Part shown: piece after piece, positions 12,644-27,054 of the stretch | How the letters are laid out: each line of letters opens with the position of its first letter | Numbering within the stretch: the stretch's first letter is position 1 | Source: Nannobrachium achirus | Taxonomy: Eukaryota; Chordata; Actinopteri; Myctophiformes; Myctophidae | Direction: 5' to 3' | Assembly (NCBI GenBank): GCA_963921795.1 | Contig: OY997658.1 | Location: 33,201,347 to 33,265,346, forward strand | Length of the DNA: 64,000 nt | Made by a program: the position numbers and the translations under genes | Notes under the pieces: generated by a model | What the model was told of the DNA's origin: nothing | The model's input: the letters and a program-made list of their open reading frames with translations, nothing else | Databases searched by the model: none

Positions 12644-14692
12644 AAATCGAGGACCTCCTCCTAAGTAGCCATAGTAGGCGATTAGTGGGCTGAGGTTGTT
12701 TACTAAATACTGTGGGGTGTTATTTTGTGAACACGCCACTGTTTGGATCTGGAATATGTGGCTGAAAGAGCAGGAAATGAGTTTGAGGATCTCTGTTGAT
12801 TGCCATCGCAAGTCCTTTCTCACTGAAGCTCACTTGTGTGTTTGTTTGTAAATGGCAATTATGTTTGCGTTAAAGAATGTAAAAAGGAAGCCACTGGTTT
12901 CAATCGAAATTGAAATTGTATTTAAAATAATCTTTCGTCCATTGTTCTGTTCCTATTATGCACCATCACACAGATTATTGTCAGTGTTATTGTTTTCAAA
13001 TGATAGAAATAAAATATATATATATAAAAAAAGACAGTAGCATCCTAACAGTCAGCTTCTGTAAATTATGTAAAATGTCCACTTAATTTGCTCCTGTTAC
13101 ACATTTATTTAAGATTTATTTAAGTCATTATTTAATGTTTTGAGAACTGTAACAACCATTAGTATAATCAACATAGGTGCTATATCTTATTAAGAGAAAG
13201 TCACTGGCTTTACCCTTCAATGGTGACAACTGACAAGCCTCTCTTTCTGTGGTGGTCACAGTGGTAGGCGGCGTGTGATAAAACGTCTACCTTAAATCTG
13301 TCTCGATGGGCCCTCAAAGGCGAACTGGCCTTCTGGAAATAATTTGGAGGGTTGAAGAGCACAGTATTAACAGATTTAATGTTGCTACTCAGTGGATTGC
13401 TCGAGCACCATGTCAGATTTAACAAAATGAGAGAGACAAATTGCACATCCAACAAAACACCAAAATCTGTTAAGAGTTTTAATTACATACAACATTTCAA
13501 ATGATGTGTCCACAGATTAAAGGTGTCACAACTCTTTATTTGTGTTCTGCACTTTGATATGCTCAGATTATGGACAAAAATACAGATTACATTAATCAGA
13601 AATCTGACAAATATTTCTATTCATTTCCCCTTTAAATATCAGTTTGATTATTATTGCAGTAATAAATAGTTAAACAAACAAACAAACACATTTTATAAAT
13701 TAACCAAGAAAAAGAAAAAATAATCATAAACTAAAATGTTATTGTTTAAAATTACATTAATCTGTAATTTACCAGGATGTATTCCTTTTTTTTGGAGCCT
13801 GTGTGTTAGTTAAAAATGTTCTGAAAAAAAAAATGTACTGTATTTTCTCAAATGGCCATTTTTATCCAAATGAAAAAGAAAAAGACAAGTTGAATTAATC
13901 TGTATTGCATTTGTTGGAAGCCCTCATTTCTTCGGCCACATTTAGAGATACAAGTGAAGTGTAGCATTTTGTAAACTGTGCCTAATTCCACACACATCTG
14001 TGTCCAATTGTTGTCCGCATCTACATTCTTTGCGAGTGGATTTATTTTTCCTGGGCCACCATGTGGATTCAGCTGACCAGCTTAAGTGGGGATTAGTTGT
14101 TTTAAAGTTATTTTGATTAAAGCATTGTTTTTCAAAACGTGTAACTCACAACACATGGCTTACGTAGTCTGTAAAATTCAAAGGAATATTGTACTCACTG
14201 CCCTATAAAATTATTATCCGTGGTGCGTGGAGTGAGGAAGGGCAATAAATAACGCATCCAAGACAATTCCTTAAATGTCTCACATTTCTCTCGCAGGGTC
14301 ATCTTCCGTCTGACCGTTTCCATGTCAAATAGTGCTTAAATCACACAGAGGACTCAAATAGAGTCCTTTGCACGGCAATCCTTTTACCTAACCTGTCAAA
14401 TTCTTTTAAACACCAAATATACTGCATAGTGTGATTATAAAGAAAACGAACACCTTCCATTTTACGCTAAAATGGCAGAGGTTTATAAGCAAGTCTTTGC
14501 AGTGTAGTAATGCTTTTTATTGTGTACTGTAGGCGTAGATACCACAAAACCTAGGCATGTATACATTTTGTGACAAAGAAGATGATCTTTGCTAACAGCT
14601 TAGCTGTGGCTGTCTTTTGACACTGGAGATGCAGGTCTTGAAACAAGTAAACCGAAACTAAAGGTCTTGCAAACAACCGCGAGCAAAGCGTG

Positions 14693-14694
<2 letters not shown>

Positions 14695-14789
<95 letters not shown>

Positions 14790-14834
14790 CTCTCTCTCTC
14801 TCTCTCTCTCCTCCCCCCCCTCCCTCTCTCTCTA
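14695..14834. repeat. (CT)n microsatellite and pyrimidine tract
   Basis: Nearly 140 bp of pyrimidines, mostly CT units with a C-run near 14812-14820. A homopurine-homopyrimidine mirror tract of this length can form triplex DNA. Confidence 0.97.
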
Positions 14835-15143
14835 GCCTGATGACACCTCCAACGCTTCATCTAGCCTGGCTTTGTTCTGCTAGCTTCAAAGACCTGGCGG
14901 TTCAGGTTGAACTGAGAGGCACATCAAAAGATGCTGAATGCTGTCTTTTTTTAAACAATAAATATTTAGCAGTGCAGAAGCAGGGCTTGTTTTTTTACTT
15001 TTAAAAGCAGTGGTTCTTCTTTTGCCCCCCCCCCCACCCCTTCACCCCCACACGTTCACCTGGCCTGCATCACCTGCTGGCTGGCTGTCTGGAGCTGGCT
15101 TGCAGCTAAGACACCAGCATGGGGATGACCTTATAGGCCCTCA

Positions 15144-15149
<6 letters not shown>

Positions 15150-15207
<58 letters not shown>
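15150..15207. repeat. (TC)n microsatellite
   Basis: About 28 TC units immediately upstream of the hAT element at 15219. Confidence 0.96.
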
Positions 15208-15210
<3 letters not shown>

Positions 15211-15218
15211 CCTCTCAC

Positions 15219-15677
15219 TAGGGATGGGACGATACGCGATATTATCGCTTATCGTGATAATAAACACTCACAATAATCGTATCTTGGAGATTTAATTTAT
15301 CGCAATATCGTCCTCCGTCATGCACTGGAATCAATTCACCTTTTATTTGCCGAGCTGCGCCATACCCTAACCCTAACCCTTACCACTTAAACCCTCTATA
15401 ATTGGTACAGTTTACAGTTACAGTTTAGGCATTTAGCAGACGCTTTTAATCCAAAGCGACTTAGTAAAAGGTACTTATAATATACGTCTTTTTTTCCACT
15501 CTATCAAATGTCTTTGCCAAAAAATAGCCGATCTGCAAGCTCACAACGCGTCGCATTTTTTTGGGCAAATGTTACACCCCAGCATAATGGATTTTGATTA
15601 TTGCGATAATATCGTAAATCGCGATTTCTTTTGTCTCAATAATCGTGAAATGACATTTTCATATTGTCCCATCCCTA
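15219..15677 (+). mobile_element. Family E hAT element, 8-bp TSD CCTCTCAC
   Basis: It begins TAGGGATGGGACGATA and ends TTGTCCCATCCCTA, an inverted repeat, and is bounded by the perfect duplication CCTCTCAC (15211-15218 and 15678-15685). Next to each end lie ATCG-rich blocks ('tatcgtgataa', 'cgataatatcg'). It contains the left arm only of the shared hairpin (15517-15558), a TTTAGGCATTTAGCAGACGC-type dispersed teleost repeat piece (about 15420-15465) and a short CCCTAA run (about 15364-15384). No transposase. Sister copy at 54066-54543. Confidence 0.9.
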
Positions 15678-16523
15678 CCTCTCACACATCCCTCTCGCTC
15701 TTGCTCCCACACACTTCCCCTTCTCTGATCGTTGTTAATGTGCTGTGGCAAAATGTGTTTCTCTTTCTTCTTTATAGCTTTTACCTCTACCCCCCTTCCT
15801 TCCCCTCCGTCGACATCTTTGCATTTCTCTCCTTCATACCTCGGTCGGCAGCCCGTGCGCGGACGGACTGACGCGCGGCTGTTGTTGTCTGTTGCCTACA
15901 GAGTGACGATAAAATAAAACGTTTTATTTTTTTTGCCAAGCTGGCCGATACCACGGAAACATGCGACATGGAAAGTAGACAAACTGTAAAAGCTGGAATG
16001 GTATTCATGAAAGGCTTCGCCCTGGTGCGAAGAGCAAAGCCTGTCGAAAAAAGAAAGAGAGAAAAAAAAAGAAGAACCGTAAGACCACGCAGCTCAGGTT
16101 ACCCTGGTTCATGTAAACAGTCAGCCATTAAAAATTCATGCCAGGATTTTTGAAAATGACTGTATGTGTCTTTTCTCTCGTTCTTTTTTTTTTCTCCTCC
16201 GATCATCCCCTCCCCTTCTTCTTCCTGACCAGTTGAGTACCTTTGACCTCTGTTGGACCCTGCGTTCCCGCGGTGGGCCAGAGTCAGGTCTGATATAGTG
16301 TTATAGCCAGCGCAGGTATATGGCTGCGCTTGATGTTGCGGAGAGGCGAGCAGGGCAGGAGTGGACAGCAAAATGTAACTGTCAGCTAAAAGAGAGTAAT
16401 AGAGGCATTCGTAGCGTCATAGGAAACATATGTGCCTCCATATGCGCTCTCTCTCCGCGTTCTTATTTCCAGTCGGCTTCATTGTCTGAGATGCATCACT
16501 GATCCAGGGGCCTCCGAAGGGCC

Positions 16524-16635
<112 letters not shown>

Positions 16636-16724
16636 CGTGCACATGCAGATGTGAAAAAAACTTTGAGCATTAGAACGAGAAAGAGACATATAGTGCATGT
16701 GTGAACTATATACTATATATATAT

Positions 16725-16735
16725 CTGTATCTGTA

Positions 16736-16820
<85 letters not shown>
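16725..16820. repeat. (CTGTAT)n-(GT)n microsatellite
   Basis: Three CTGTAT-like units lead into about 40 GT units. It abuts the family F element at 16824. Confidence 0.96.
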
Positions 16821-16822
<2 letters not shown>

Positions 16823-16823
16823 T

Positions 16824-17068
16824 ATATCGTCGTTGTCGGGTGGAAACCTTGTATGTCCAAAACCGTTAGTTTTGTATTTATCCTTTTTTAAATGATCAAA
16901 ACTAGTGAAAATAGCCGATCTAAAAGATCTAAAAAGATCTATAGATCAGCTATTTTCACTAGTTTTCCGGCGACAGTCTTGTATGGTGAATCAGGGCTTT
17001 GCTTTATGAGAAGAGCATACAAATGTGAAACTTGGAGATACGAGGTTTCCACCCGACAGTGACGATAT
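16824..17068 (-). mobile_element. Family F element, copy 2, with central hairpin
   Basis: The left end ATATCGTCGTTGTCGGGT and the right end CCCGACAGTGACGATAT are inverted repeats of about 26 bp including GGAAACCT/AGGTTTCC. At the centre (16898-16966) is a hairpin with outer stem AACTAGTGAAAATAGC and its complement; inside it the usual GATCTACAAGC is replaced by repeated AGATCT units. The same outer stem occurs in copy 3 (29188-29253). Left flank is (GT)n and right flank is (TA)n, so target duplications cannot be read. Confidence 0.8.
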
Positions 17069-17447
17069 ATATATATATACACAGTATATATATATATTTA
17101 TACCTGTATATCGCTGTCTCCTTTGTGAGTGGCTGTGGTGGAGCTTGTGTTATGTTGTTGCCGTGGCCCCAGGCATTGCGGGCAGGCAGGCCCCCGCGGG
17201 AAGCGGCCCTGCCGGTCATTAGGAGCTGTCAGTGTGCCGGGGGAGAGCGGGGAGTGCTGATAAATTTCAGATAGTGTCAATTGCGGATGAAAGATCTGCT
17301 GAAGGATGCAGGGGATGTCACGCTCCACTCACCTCCGCTCAACAAGTCCCATCTCCCCTTCCCAGGCAGCGGGCTACCTCAGGCAGGCAAGCCAGGCAGA
17401 ACACCCCCCCACCTCCCACTCCCAACCACCACCACCACCACCACCAC

Positions 17448-17947
17448 CAGGGGCGTCACAAGGGGTGGGGGGGAGTGGGACTGAGTTACTAGGGCCCAAG
17501 GTGGTGGGGCCTGGAATTATTTGATACTTTAGCTATTGAAAAATAGCAGATATACGAGCTCGCAGCGCAGCATTCTTGAAAAGTTGTGAAAACGTGTGCA
17601 AATCTTTGAATATTATGTGTTTTTTAAGCAAAAAAAAAAAATCACATTTTGCTTCATGGGGGGTCCCTGGAACTAAATATTTTGAGATGGGGGTCCGTAG
17701 CCAAATACATATCATTTTGGGGGTCCTTCACATGAAAAAGTTTGAGCAATACTGACATAGAAACACGTTTTTTTCTTCTTCTTTTTTTTTACTTCAAAAA
17801 ACGTTCAAAACCGGATTTGAAATATTCAAAGACTTGCAAAAATGTTCACGATTTAAAAAAAATAGCAGATCTCTAGCAGAGCTTGTTTATCTGCTATTCT
17901 TCAATAGTAAAAGTACCCAGGGCCCAGAATTTGATGCGACACCCCTG
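17448..17947 (+). mobile_element. Family C hAT-type composite element, TSD ACCACCAC
   Basis: It starts CAGGGGCGTCACAAGG and ends ATGCGACACCCCTG, inserted in an (ACC)n run so that the duplication ACCACCAC (17440-17447, 17948-17955) is perfect but partly trivial. Inside are a half hairpin (17535-17575), an internal block reading 'ggtccctggaactaaat ... ccttcacatgaaaaagtttgagc' (about 17660-17750) that is the end of another family (G), and a decayed second hairpin (17854-17907). Confidence 0.85.
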
Positions 17948-20124
17948 ACCACCACTACCACCACCCCCAACCCCCTCACCTACCTACCCCCCCACCCCCG
18001 CCCCCACTCCCATCCCATCCCATCCCCACTCCACCCCTCCCCTTCCTGCTTACCTTGGCTAAGCCTTTTTGCATGTTGATTGGGGGAGGGCTAATCCAGT
18101 TTGCAGCTGTCGTAGACCAATGATGAATCACCTTTCCGTCATTTGGCCGTGCTCCCCTCGCTGGGGGAGGAGGGAGGAGGGAGGGCCCTGGAGGAGGAAA
18201 CAACAGTGCAGCGAGAGGCTGCGGCTCGGAAAACACAATGTGCGCCTCTGTTTCCCCCGGCATAGCCTGCTCTTCCCATTCTAGCTGCAGAATAACAATA
18301 ATGTTTTCTCAGACAACCACTTTTGTGTCACGGATGGCTCTGGACTGTGACATCGAGCTGCAATAACAAGGAGGGACATTGTTTCTGCCTGGGCAGGTGG
18401 AGAGAGAAAAGGAGAGAGGGACAGAGAGAGAGGGAGAGAGAGAGAGAGAGAGAGGGAAAGAGTTTGTGGCTTGTGAGGACCCTAAACCATCCAGGTCCAG
18501 GTAAGAGCAGAGTTGAATGGGGGCCAAAACAGGCTCCCTGCGTTCCCGGCGCAGTGGGATGGCCTCAGACGCTGAGTAGTTGTCAGACGTTCTCTGCTCA
18601 ATGTGTGTTTGTCTGATTGGAGATGCACTGGAGCCTTTATAGCTGTTAGCCTGTGGCAAAGAAGTTTGGGGCAGGGGGACAGGAAAATGGGATTAGTTCG
18701 AGGGAGTGTGTGATGGGGAAATAATGATTAGATGGGAATATCCAGGTAATTTTGTGGCAATTTAGTATGAAAGTTACTGGAGTGCTTGTATTCGTATTGT
18801 TGTATATTTGAGGCGTGAGATTCTTAAGGGATGAGTAAACTAATATACCTGTGGGGAAAGGACAGTATGTGTCATAGTGGAGTTTGTGTGAAGACGATTG
18901 GCCTGGCCTTTTATGCTCCTGGTTATTCTTTTTTAGTTGTAGCTATTATTTAGTATTTGCTGTAACATGCTACCTGAAAAAAAAAACGTTTTGAAAATTT
19001 TACCCCAGCATTATTGAATAATTATATCGTACTATAATCTTAAATATCATGCATTTATATACTATATCATAACTCAATCTTTCTATTTCTCATGTCAGGC
19101 ATATTGATGCCTGATCTGATAGCATCAATATAGAACTTTTGCATTTATCTTTGTGGCCCTATATTAAAGCCCAGTGTTTATCGATAGCAGAGATACTCAG
19201 AGCCTTTTAAATCTAATTGTGAATGACAGTATAATGTAGAAAACATTTTCTGGTAATTTCATTAACTCACTATTGCATTGGGCAGAGCGGCAAAGACAAA
19301 TAAGAGGCTTTGGATTTGTGGCCGTGCTTTTCAAATCACTCGTGCCTGCTTTCTACTCCATTGTCTACGCTTGATCAAATCCTCTGTGCACACAAATGAG
19401 AAGATAGAATAATGTTTTTAGTGGTGTGGTCCTCAGTATAAACACAGCAACAATTAAGGAGCTTGCCAGAGCAAACAAAATGCCTGGTGAACTTCTCATC
19501 TCCCATCACTGAGGCATGGGCCCTTATAATCAAGCTGAGTGCTGTACTTTTAACAAGCACATTAACCATAGCCTCAAACCAAGGAACATCTGTTAACAGT
19601 CTACAATGACATGCAATGCAAGACGCACACTTCAGGCCGTTTCTGCTTTTTGACATGCATCAGAGTAAATTGAAATATGACATTTTGGTTTAAATCGTGT
19701 AAAGCATTGAATTGCTTTTATGATCATTGAATCAATGAAATTGTAAAGTTTCTGTTCAATTTCTGCAAATATATATAGCTGTATTTTGTCCTATGATTTC
19801 CTATTAATTTGATAATTCCTATTAATTTGTACATTGTTTACTAGAATTTAAGCAATGATTTTATCATCTGCATTTGATTGATTCATTACCTAATATACTG
19901 TACAGTGTAGTTTTCCCTAAAATTGTGCTTCGATTTTGTTTTAATATTATTTAATCATTGTTCTGTACCTTATCAGTGGTCTAAATAATATTCTTTTTTA
20001 TTTCACTTCATACCAACATTACCATTTTACTTGAGTCCCAAAAGAAATCCATAATACCACATTATGTGCATACTAGAGCTGTATGTCTTTTCTGGATCCG
20101 GAGTGGTATTTATAATTTAATTTA

Positions 20125-20126
<2 letters not shown>

Positions 20127-20199
<73 letters not shown>

Positions 20200-20265
20200 T
20201 GTACTGTGTGTGTGTGTGTGTGTGTGCGTGTGTGTGTGTGCGTGCGTGTGTCTGTGTTTTGATGT

Positions 20266-20354
<89 letters not shown>

Positions 20355-20367
20355 CATGTGTGTGTGC

Positions 20368-20399
<32 letters not shown>

Positions 20400-20400
20400 C
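20127..20400. repeat. (TG)n microsatellite complex with internal duplication
   Basis: TG runs are broken by non-repeat words. A 20-bp word TCTGTGTTTTGATGTCCTCG occurs exactly at 20251-20270 and 20399-20418, so about 148 bp of repeat plus spacer has been duplicated in tandem. It lies about 140 bp upstream of the first coding exon acceptor. Confidence 0.95.
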
Positions 20401-20559
20401 TGTGTTTTGATGTCCTCGGATATGCACACGTGTGTACGCGTGCGTGTGAAAGATTGTCCGCGTGATCGTGTGCGCCTGCGTCCGTGTACATGCACGTCTG
20501 TGTGTGTATGTCCACGTACATGTGTGTGTGCGTGCCCGTGCGTGTCTGTCTCTCGTCAG

Positions 20560-20687
20560 GTCTATGGAAATGCAGGATCTAGCCAGTCCTCACAGCCGAG
20601 TAAGTGGAAGCAGCGAATCGCCTAATGGTCCCAACCTCGACAACTCCCATATCAATAACAATTCCATGACCCCCAATGGCGCTGAAG
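20560..20687 (+). CDS. eya1: Eyes absent homolog 1, first coding exon (residues 1-41)
   Basis: The exon follows CTCGTCAG and ends at GCTGAAG|GTATGT. The start codon at 20564 opens with [12 protein letters not shown] and continues through [10 protein letters not shown] to MTPNGAE, matching the vertebrate EYA1 amino terminus closely; EYA4 shares only the [10 protein letters not shown] part. The upstream codon is TCT (Ser), as in the longer EYA proteins (..SMEMQDL), so alternative 5' exons could extend the protein. The exon ends in phase 1. It encodes the beginning of the divergent amino-terminal transactivation region; EYA1 works with SIX factors in ear, kidney, branchial arch and placode development. 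Confidence 0.93.
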
Positions 20688-23178
20688 GTATGTGTGCACA
20701 GGGCTGCTCCTCTTAACGTGCTCTCTTGCGCTATCCTAAAACACCGAAGGCAGGTTAACTTAGGGAGGGCTGGCTGATGTGACATTGTGGCTCTCAATGT
20801 GAAAACGGAGTAGTAGGACTTTCTGGTGTGAAGTCTTCGGTTGCCACAGAATTTATGCAGGGCGGTGTACGGCTTTTAACATGTGAGGCTTTGTCAGAAA
20901 AGGAGCAATTCTACTGTATATGTTTGAAATATGGAACTGTGGGGCGAGGTTAGGAAATGCTTTTAGGAGCATTATAATATAGACATGTCTCTTCATTCTC
21001 TTCTACACTGTACCCTTTTCAGTTTATTTTCTGACACTGAGAGTGATTTCTCTTTACAGAGACTATCACTGTAGCAGTTTGTTTAAGTTACCATGTAATT
21101 ATTCAAAAACCCATAGCATGAACACGATGGTGTTTTGCATGTGGGTTGTACTGTACACACCTATTTACTCAGGTGATGGGCCTGTACGTTCAAAGCTCAG
21201 ACCTTGTTTAGTCAAGCAGTCATGCCCATATTACTGAGCGGCTAAAGTCAGTAGAAAAAATAAAGTCCCTACGACTATCGTGGAATTATTTAAGGAACTT
21301 TAGTTTATACACAGTAAAATGATTAAATGTTTATTGAATTTAACTCTGAAAGTGTATAAATGGACCCTCCTTTGTACTTTTAGAATTAAATAAGCTGTGC
21401 AGTTGTGGATAGTACTGGCTACTGGTTTCCTTACATAGGCTCTATTAGGCTGTGCTTGACAGGGGACCCGTAGACTTGGTGCACACTGTCATGTGTCCTT
21501 TGCCATTCTTTCTTTCCCATAGGTGATAACATCACAATGCTTACCACTGCAGACTGGTTGTTAGGTTCTAACTCACAGTCCGCTGCAGGTTTGTCTTCTA
21601 CCGGTGATACAATGAAAGGACAATACTTGGTGTTGGTTTCAACTGGACTCAAAGACAGAGAAAGAGAGCGATCACGAAAGTAAAAGCACCACTTTAGTTT
21701 TCCCCCTGGCTCACTTCAGTGAATGAGATTTGAATGCTCACACATTAAATTTGTGTAAAAGAAATCACAAACAAATCTCCCAGTCACACAAAATATGTCT
21801 GTCGCAAAACAGAGAGAAAAAGGAGAAGTTGCTTCAACTATTGTTCCTTTCATTCGGAGACTTGTTGGCATTTCATTGCTGTGTTATTATTTTGAAAGCA
21901 GCTGTGTTATTATTTTGAAAGCATGGTTTGAGATTGGATGGACTTGGAGTCCACTGCTGATGAGTAGTTAGCCTGTGAGACTTACCATACAGTGATGTGC
22001 ATAATTATTTTTTACCTTTTACGTTGTGTCCTGTGCCGTTGCCTAAATACAGTGTTTATTGTGTGCCTTGTGTGAGCTGAGTGAGTGACAGTTTGTGCAT
22101 GCACATCACTATCATTTCTTTCATTGTTGTGTTGTTCCAAAAAAAAAAAAAAAAAGACGCTCCCCGTCAACATATGTTTCCGCGCAGAAAGAGCATAGCG
22201 GAAACATGTAAAACATGACAGCAAATGGCTTCTTCAACCATGAGGGAATCCACTGAGCATGACTCCCTTGCCCACATAGTGAATTTGTTTTGCCAAAAAA
22301 AAGAAAGGAGAAAAAAAAGAAAAAAAGAGAGAAAAAAATTCCCCCAGCCTGCCTGAAGTGAAATGGATTGATTTCAAAGATTCCTGAGCTGTCAGATAGC
22401 TGTGAAATTGTCTGTGCAGAGCTGTCGCTGTAGCTGTTTAAGGGAGCCAAGGTCAAACAGCGTTCGCTACACTCTTAAAAAGATTTTATACACCGTACAT
22501 TGTCTTGACATTTCAATCATGCTTGCACGTCCATACGGGATCTTTTATTTTTTATTTCTTCTTCTTCTTTTTTAACCAATGATTCTGACTTATGTTTGCT
22601 TATTTCTCCCCTACGCTACATTTTAAACACGGGTAAGCCATTAAGTAATAGTTAAATTATAAATCCATTAAATATAAATCCATTATGAGTTTAATTGACT
22701 GTTCTAATTGAATGTTTGGCTAAATGTGCTATCAAACACTATAAAGTTTGGCTTATATTGCTGTTGTAGAATTGTTCAAATAAGTGCATGAATAAGCTTT
22801 ACTGTGGGAAATGATACCATCTCAGTCATTGTTGAGTAAGTCTTAGTCTAATCTTCTTATGAATCCCTAAGCCAAAGGATTTGTTTGTTTACAGTTGCTA
22901 GGCCTTTATACAACTAATAAGAATTGCTATTTAAGAATGAATTCCATTTGACCAATAGTTTTGGATGAAGATTGTAGTGAAAGGTTGTTTGACTCCTCCC
23001 TGCTGCCTCTGTTTTTATTCCACCTTGAAGTAACTTTTACCGTATTTTCAAAACAAACCTTTATTTTAGTGACTGTGAGAGTCAGACTTTAGTACAGTTT
23101 GGAGTAGTTTGACTTCTTCTTTCCTTTGCAGACTGTGATTGGGTGCCTGTGGTGACAGTGTGGCCTCTTTGTTCGCAG
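20688..23178 (+). other. eya1: eya1 intron, 2.5 kb, no recognised features
   Basis: Unique sequence with A-rich (about 22140-22155, 22297-22337) tracts. No transposon ends, hairpins or additional exons are recognised. GT at 20688 and CGCAG before 23179 are normal splice signals. Confidence 0.7.
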
Positions 23179-23256
23179 TTAAATCAGAGCCAATGAGCAG
23201 CAGCGATATCACCACCTCGGTAGCGGACGCCTCTTTAGACAGCTTCTCAGGATCAG
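23179..23256 (+). CDS. eya1: Eyes absent homolog 1, coding exon 2 (residues 42-67)
   Basis: After GTTCGCAG the exon reads V-K-S-E-P-M-S-S-S-D and ends FSGSG-type sequence at GGATCAG|GTGAGT. It is phase 1 at both ends (78 bp), so it could be skipped without a frameshift. K43 lies in VKSE, a psi-K-x-E sumoylation consensus; by published work as I recall it, EYA1 is sumoylated at K43 and K146, and the numbering here matches. The Ser/Asp/Thr-rich remainder belongs to the low-complexity transactivation region. Confidence 0.94.
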
Positions 23257-25568
<2,312 letters not shown>

Positions 25569-25635
25569 CTATTGGAACCAGTGGCTTCAGCCCAAGACAA
25601 ACTCACCAGTTCTCTCCGCAGATTTACCCTTCCAA
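25569..25635 (+). CDS. eya1: Eyes absent homolog 1, coding exon 3 (residues 68-89)
   Basis: A 67-bp exon between CTCCTCAG and GTAAGG encodes A-I-G-T-S-G-F-S-P-R-Q-T-H-Q-F-S-P-Q-I-Y-P-S. It matches the EYA1 SFSPRQTHQFSP block, with one proline fewer than mammals before QIYPS. The donor phase is 2 and the split codon is Asn when joined to exon 4. Confidence 0.94.
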
Positions 25636-25988
25636 GTAAGGCTTCTTTTTAGTTTTCTTTAAAAAAATAAGCAGCATCCAACTTCATTTAGAACTTTAAT
25701 TAGATCCTTCTGCTAGATTGGCTTTTCTGCCTGGCTTTGTTTGCCTGGATGTCTGCAGCTTGTGCACTCCCAAATCTGTTGTAATTATTATCTTGCAAAA
25801 ATTTCCTTTGCCATTTATTATTCTTTCGCCATGTATACCAGCCACGTGATGGCTATCTCCCTTACAGCTTTGGCTCAGAATTTGTCAGTGAGCAAAGTTT
25901 GTGTTATGGTTTTTGGGGTAAAATACAGTCCTCTTGTCTTTCCTGCTTCCCTCTCTCACTTTTCCCTTTTGTTTCTTTTCTCAAATAG

Positions 25989-26134
25989 CAGAACATATCC
26001 ACATATTCTCCCGACCCCTTCATCCCAGAATATGGCTGCGTATGGGCAGACGCAGTACACCACAGGAATGCAGCAGGCCGCAGCCTATGCTAGCTACCCC
26101 CAGCCCGGCCAGCCATACGGCATCCCAGCCTATG
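25989..26134 (+). CDS. eya1: Eyes absent homolog 1, coding exon 4 (residues 90-138)
   Basis: The exon begins after AAATAG with the completion of Asn90 and reads [13 protein letters not shown], then [19 protein letters not shown] and [13 protein letters not shown]. The Tyr/Gln/Pro-rich composition is typical of the EYA transactivation domain. The acceptor is a tandem TAG-CAG: use of the second AG would drop one codon in frame (Asn-Arg to Lys). The donor TATG|GTAAGA is only about 12 bp from a hAT insertion in the next intron. Confidence 0.95.
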
Positions 26135-26153
26135 GTAAGATCTCACTGACATA

Positions 26154-27054
26154 GTGGTGGGGAAAGTATTCACTTTTGTTTCTTGAGTTTGATTGATTGA
26201 GTATTTTATTAGACAAAAGTGGAGAACAGAACAAGTATAGCCAATACATTAAAAGAATGTAGTACAGTACAAGTACAGTTAAACACCCTGCCTAAAAGGA
26301 GCATCCCAAATAAGTCCTTTTACTTTTTTTTTTCGTCGGAAGTCCTTGGTATTCAACTCATGGATATAACAAATAGCAAAAAAATAATAATCAAATAGTA
26401 AAAGTATCAATACTGCTACGTAGAAATACTCTGTTACAAGTAAGAGCCCGGAATTAAAAATTTACTTGAGTAAAAGTACACAAGTATTGGCATCAAAATG
26501 TACTTAAAGTACCAAAAGTCGAAAGTACTTGTTATGCAGAACGTCCTATTTCACTTTTCAAATCTATAAAGATCTTTTGAAAATCGCAGATCTACAAGCT
26601 CACAATGTGTTGCAATGCGACTCATCGTGAGCTTGTAATTCTTCTATTTTTAAATGGCTGAAATGTATATACTGTAAGGTTGAAGTAGTTAATGTATGTT
26701 TTGTAATAATAGTCAATCTACAAAGTAACTAGTAACTACGCCCGTTTCGTATTTATTTTCGGACCAGGGTTGATTTTTTTCAGATTTTCACAACTGTCAC
26801 AACTGGGTCCCTTGCTCTCTCTCTCTTCTCTCTCTCTCCTTGGCCTGAAAAATGCTTTCGAGGATTTCGGATTTCCAAAACGCAACGAAAAAACGCAGTG
26901 CAGTGTGCATCCAGCTTAAAAGTACAATATTTGGATCCGAGAAGTAGTGGAGTAGAAGTAAAAGTATTGGAAATTGGAAATACTCAAGTAAAGTACAAAT
27001 TCCTCAACATTTCTTAAGTACAGCACTTAAATGTACTTAGTTACTACACCATTG
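26154..27054 (-). mobile_element. Family D hAT-type element next to a splice donor
   Basis: The element runs from GTGGTGGGGAAAGTA to ACTTAGTTACTACACCATTG and consists largely of 'agtaaaagtacaa/gtacttaagta' words, the teleost CAGTGGTGTAAAGTAACTAAG repeat. CTGACATA occurs on both sides (26146-26153, 27055-27062) as an 8-bp target duplication, allowing for loss of the terminal CA. It carries the shared hairpin at 26577-26652 and a non-family insert before it (about 26180-26330). The left duplication starts 12 bp after the end of coding exon 4. Confidence 0.8.

Noticed and set aside
15420..15465. Possible independent SINE at the TTTAGGCATTTAGCAGACGC motif (also about 40045-40135)
   Set aside because: This is a fragment of a very common teleost repeat without ends or a tRNA-like head; only noted inside the host elements.
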